Source: a bacterium
GTDB taxonomy: Bacteria; CSSED10-310; JAFGSJ01
Assembly: GCA_016934675.1 (NCBI GenBank)
Contig: JAFGSJ010000120.1
Coordinates: 1-42,065, forward strand
Direction: 5' to 3'
DNA: 42,065 nucleotides
This document shows positions 40,182 to 42,065 of the stretch, in pieces. The stretch's first letter is position 1, and the number at the start of each line of letters is the position of its first letter. Below the pieces are notes generated by a model that did not search any database, had not been told where the DNA came from, and was given only the letters and a program-made list of their open reading frames with translations. The position numbers and the translations under genes were made by a program.

Positions 40182-41361
40182 CAGTATTTTGGTGGTCGCG
40201 GCGGGCGACTCGCAGTGTCATCTCATCCGTAAAGCAAAATCCCTTGGTTTAAAGGTTATTTCGACCGACCGAAAACCCGACTCACCCGGTTTTTCATTCT
40301 CAGATCGATCTGAAGTAGTCGATATTATCGACCTCGATCGGACCCTGGCTGTGGCCAGAAAATACAGGGTTGATGCCGTTCTGACCGACCAGACCGATGT
40401 GTCGGTGCCCACCGTCGCCTTCGTCGCAGAAAAACTCGGCCTGCCTGGAATAGGCTATGAGGTCGCCTTGAAAGCAACCAATAAGTTCATGATGAGACAG
40501 GCCTGTATGAAAGCCGGAATACCTGTTCCGCGCTTTGAGTTGGTGCGTGACCTGGAAGGGGCCCGGGCTGCAGCAGCAGACATCCGCTATCCGGTCGTGA
40601 TCAAACCGGTCGATAATCAGGGCAGCCGGGGCGTGTTCACGATCAATAACATCCATGAAATCTCACGGCTCTTTCCGATAACCCGGTCATTTTCTCGGAT
40701 CGGTCAAGTTTTGGTCGAGCAATTGATATCGGGAAGCGAAGCCACTGTCGAGGGCTGCGTTGTAAACGGTCAACCCCACGTCCTCGGCATTTCCGAAAAA
40801 ACACATATTCCCCCGCCCTATTGCATCTCGAAATCCATCCTGTATGCACCCTCATTCTCAGCGACCGTGCTCGATCAAATCAATGAATTGAATGCCAAAG
40901 CGGTCGAAGCTATTGGCATCCCCTTTGGCTTGACCCATTCCGAATATATCGTCTCTGACCAGAAAGTAACCCTGATCGAGATTGCCGCTCGGGGGGGCGG
41001 TTCCCGCATTTCTTCGATTGTGGTGCCGGTCCTGTCCCAGATAGACGTGACCGAGATGCTCATCAAACAGGCGCTGGGGCTCGATGTCCATATCGAACCA
41101 CGGTCCGTGCTCAAAGCCCTGCTCGAATTCCTGGTTTTTCCTCCCGGTCGGATCACATCCATCCAGGGACTGGAACAACTCGAACATATCCCCGAACTCA
41201 TCGATTTTTATTTCCCGCATCAGCCGGGTGACGTGCTTGCTCCCGTGACCTGCGATCCTGAACGACACGGCCAATTCATCCTGGCCGCTCCCACTCGCGA
41301 CAGGCTCCTGGCTATCAGTACCCTGATCAACCAAACCCTGAAAGTGAAAATTATCTGTTAA
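40168..41361 (+). CDS. ATP-grasp ligase of unknown substrate
   Basis: A 397-residue cytosolic ATP-grasp protein. The N-terminal pre-ATP-grasp Rossmann-like part (ILVVAAGDSQCHLIRKAKSLGLKVISTDR, VDAVLTDQTDVSVPTVAFVAEKLGLPG) leads to the ATP-grasp domain (NKFMMRQACMKAGIPVPRF, YPVVIKPVDNQGSRGV, VLVEQLISGSEATVEGCV, LIEIAARGGGSRISS). The C-terminal ~90 residues resemble the carboxylase/BL00235-like extension (LEFLVFPPGRITSIQGLEQL). The family joins a carboxylate to an amine or thiol using ATP. The 14-nt overlap with the GT2 gene suggests it modifies a sugar or lipid-linked intermediate, perhaps by aminoacylation; this is inference only. Confidence 0.85.
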   Translation: MLKNSSILVVAAGDSQCHLIRKAKSLGLKVISTDRKPDSPGFSFSDRSEVVDIIDLDRTLAVARKYRVDAVLTDQTDVSVPTVAFVAEKLGLPGIGYEVALKATNKFMMRQACMKAGIPVPRFELVRDLEGARAAAADIRYPVVIKPVDNQGSRGVFTINNIHEISRLFPITRSFSRIGQVLVEQLISGSEATVEGCVVNGQPHVLGISEKTHIPPPYCISKSILYAPSFSATVLDQINELNAKAVEAIGIPFGLTHSEYIVSDQKVTLIEIAARGGGSRISSIVVPVLSQIDVTEMLIKQALGLDVHIEPRSVLKALLEFLVFPPGRITSIQGLEQLEHIPELIDFYFPHQPGDVLAPVTCDPERHGQFILAAPTRDRLLAISTLINQTLKVKIIC

Positions 41362-41514
41362 TACACCTTATTTTCATGAAGGCATTTTGTCGGGAAAAGA
41401 TTGACAAGCAGGTTGAAATGAAACACGGTGATACAATAAACCAAGGCAGGCAAGAATGCTTTGTTTTTCTTTGTTGGGAAATATGCTAAGCATTCACAAT
41501 TTGGAATAAAGATC

Positions 41515-41970
41515 ATGAAACTGTGGATCGATGCTGATGCGTGCCCGCGTGAGGTTAAAGAGATCGTCTTGCGGGCCTCGAAAAGATTGAGACTGGAGGT
41601 CTGCTTGGTGTCAAATTCCAGGCTCTCGATGAAGTGTTCAGAACTCGTTTCCTGTGTTCGGGTCTCGAAAGGTTTCGATGAAACGGACGATTTTATTCTG
41701 CAGCAGGTCGAAGCCGGTGATATTGTGATCACAGCCGATATTCCACTGGCGGCCCGGATCATTGACAAACAGGGTTTGGCTATTGACCCTCGCGGCGAAC
41801 TCTATGATCGGAGCAATGTCAAAGAACGGTTAGCGTTCCGAGATTTATACCAGGAACTGCGGGAAGGAGGAGTTCATTTATCAGGCCCTGCTCCTTTCAG
41901 AAGCGTGGATAAAAAAAAGTTCGCCGCAACTCTGGACCGTTTGTTGACACATCTTTTGCGGTCGGTGTAA
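41515..41970 (+). CDS. yaiI: YaiI/YqxD family protein (UPF0178, PIN-like)
   Basis: A 151-residue protein of the usual family length. The start MKLWIDADACPREVKEIVLRASKR is the family hallmark. It is followed by VSNSRL, DETDDFILQQVEAGDIVITADIPLAARIIDKQGLAIDPRGELYD, NVKERLAFRDLYQELRE and a C-terminal FAATLDRLL. Conserved acidic residues (IDADAC, DETDD, TADIPLA) recall PIN-type nucleases, but function is unproven. I start at ATG 41515 because it opens the conserved domain; the frame extension to 41461 is not family-like. It stands 153 bp after the ATP-grasp gene with only a weak ribosome-binding site (GGAAT). The remaining 95 bp of the window hold no gene I can see. Confidence 0.9.
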   Translation: MKLWIDADACPREVKEIVLRASKRLRLEVCLVSNSRLSMKCSELVSCVRVSKGFDETDDFILQQVEAGDIVITADIPLAARIIDKQGLAIDPRGELYDRSNVKERLAFRDLYQELREGGVHLSGPAPFRSVDKKKFAATLDRLLTHLLRSV

Positions 41971-42065
41971 GTTCAGATGGGACACTTCAATGAATATCTA
42001 GCAAATAACTCCATCACTGCGACTGATGTAATTATCGAGAATAGTGGGGGAGTATCACTTCTATC

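Overview
The window looks like a piece of a Gram-negative, probably anaerobic bacterial chromosome, most likely from an environmental genome. An outer-membrane porin, secreted multidomain proteins, two ArnT/PMT-type membrane glycosyltransferases and a NADH-dehydrogenase-type flavoprotein point to a diderm. The dockerin-like Ca-binding repeats plus an IPTL/PEP-CTERM-like tail on the protein at 20106-22772 are of a style common in Planctomycetota (Phycisphaerae-like) and related deep lineages; this placement is an inference and I could not test it. No rRNA, tRNA or CRISPR array was seen.

Layout. 1-1403: the 5' part of an IS4-family transposase (cut by the window edge), then a short four-helix-bundle (23S IVP-type) gene bracketed by a 32-bp near-perfect inverted repeat. 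1568-5933: a minus-strand operon ssnA - ygeY - Zn-ribbon threonine-synthase-like PLP enzyme - mocA-like nucleotidyltransferase, resembling part of the selenium-dependent molybdenum hydroxylase gene set but without the hydroxylase. 6318-9668: a secreted gingipain-like (C25) peptidase fused to a beta-helix. 9695-11235: a decayed adenylate cyclase/TPR gene. 11501-14285: FAH-family hydrolase, CPBP membrane protease, diguanylate cyclase. 14638-15534: two Hsp20 chaperones behind a very strong promoter. 15550-17260: RNase H1 with a hybrid-binding domain, and a nucleotidyltransferase. 17284-22772: a secreted peptidylarginine-deiminase-like protein and a second C25-like peptidase. 23018-28300: two GT39 membrane glycosyltransferases around a degenerate metallophosphoesterase-like protein, then an isochorismatase-type hydrolase. 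28892-31606: PIN-PhoH ATPase and S41 peptidase. 31700-33865: sugar-nucleotide dehydratase and aminotransferase. 33862-38777 (minus): NuoEF fusion, OFA-type transporter, mobA, porin. 39234-41970: polyprenyl-phosphate glycosyltransferase overlapping an ATP-grasp ligase, then a YaiI-family protein.

How the genes may work together. Three themes recur. First, molybdenum/selenium redox: mocA-like, ssnA, ygeY, mobA and NuoEF. Second, cell-surface sugars: dehydratase, aminotransferase, GtrB-like donor synthase and two lipid-linked-sugar transferases. Third, secreted protein processing: two C25 peptidases with a PPAD-like deiminase, a functional pairing otherwise known from Porphyromonas gingivalis. 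The most notable observations are this protease/deiminase locus, a C25 domain split by a roughly 370-residue insertion, a NuoE domain that has lost three of four [2Fe-2S] ligands, a metallophosphoesterase-like protein that has lost its ligands, and the inverted-repeat-bounded IVP cassette. Convergent gene pairs repeatedly overlap at their 3' ends.
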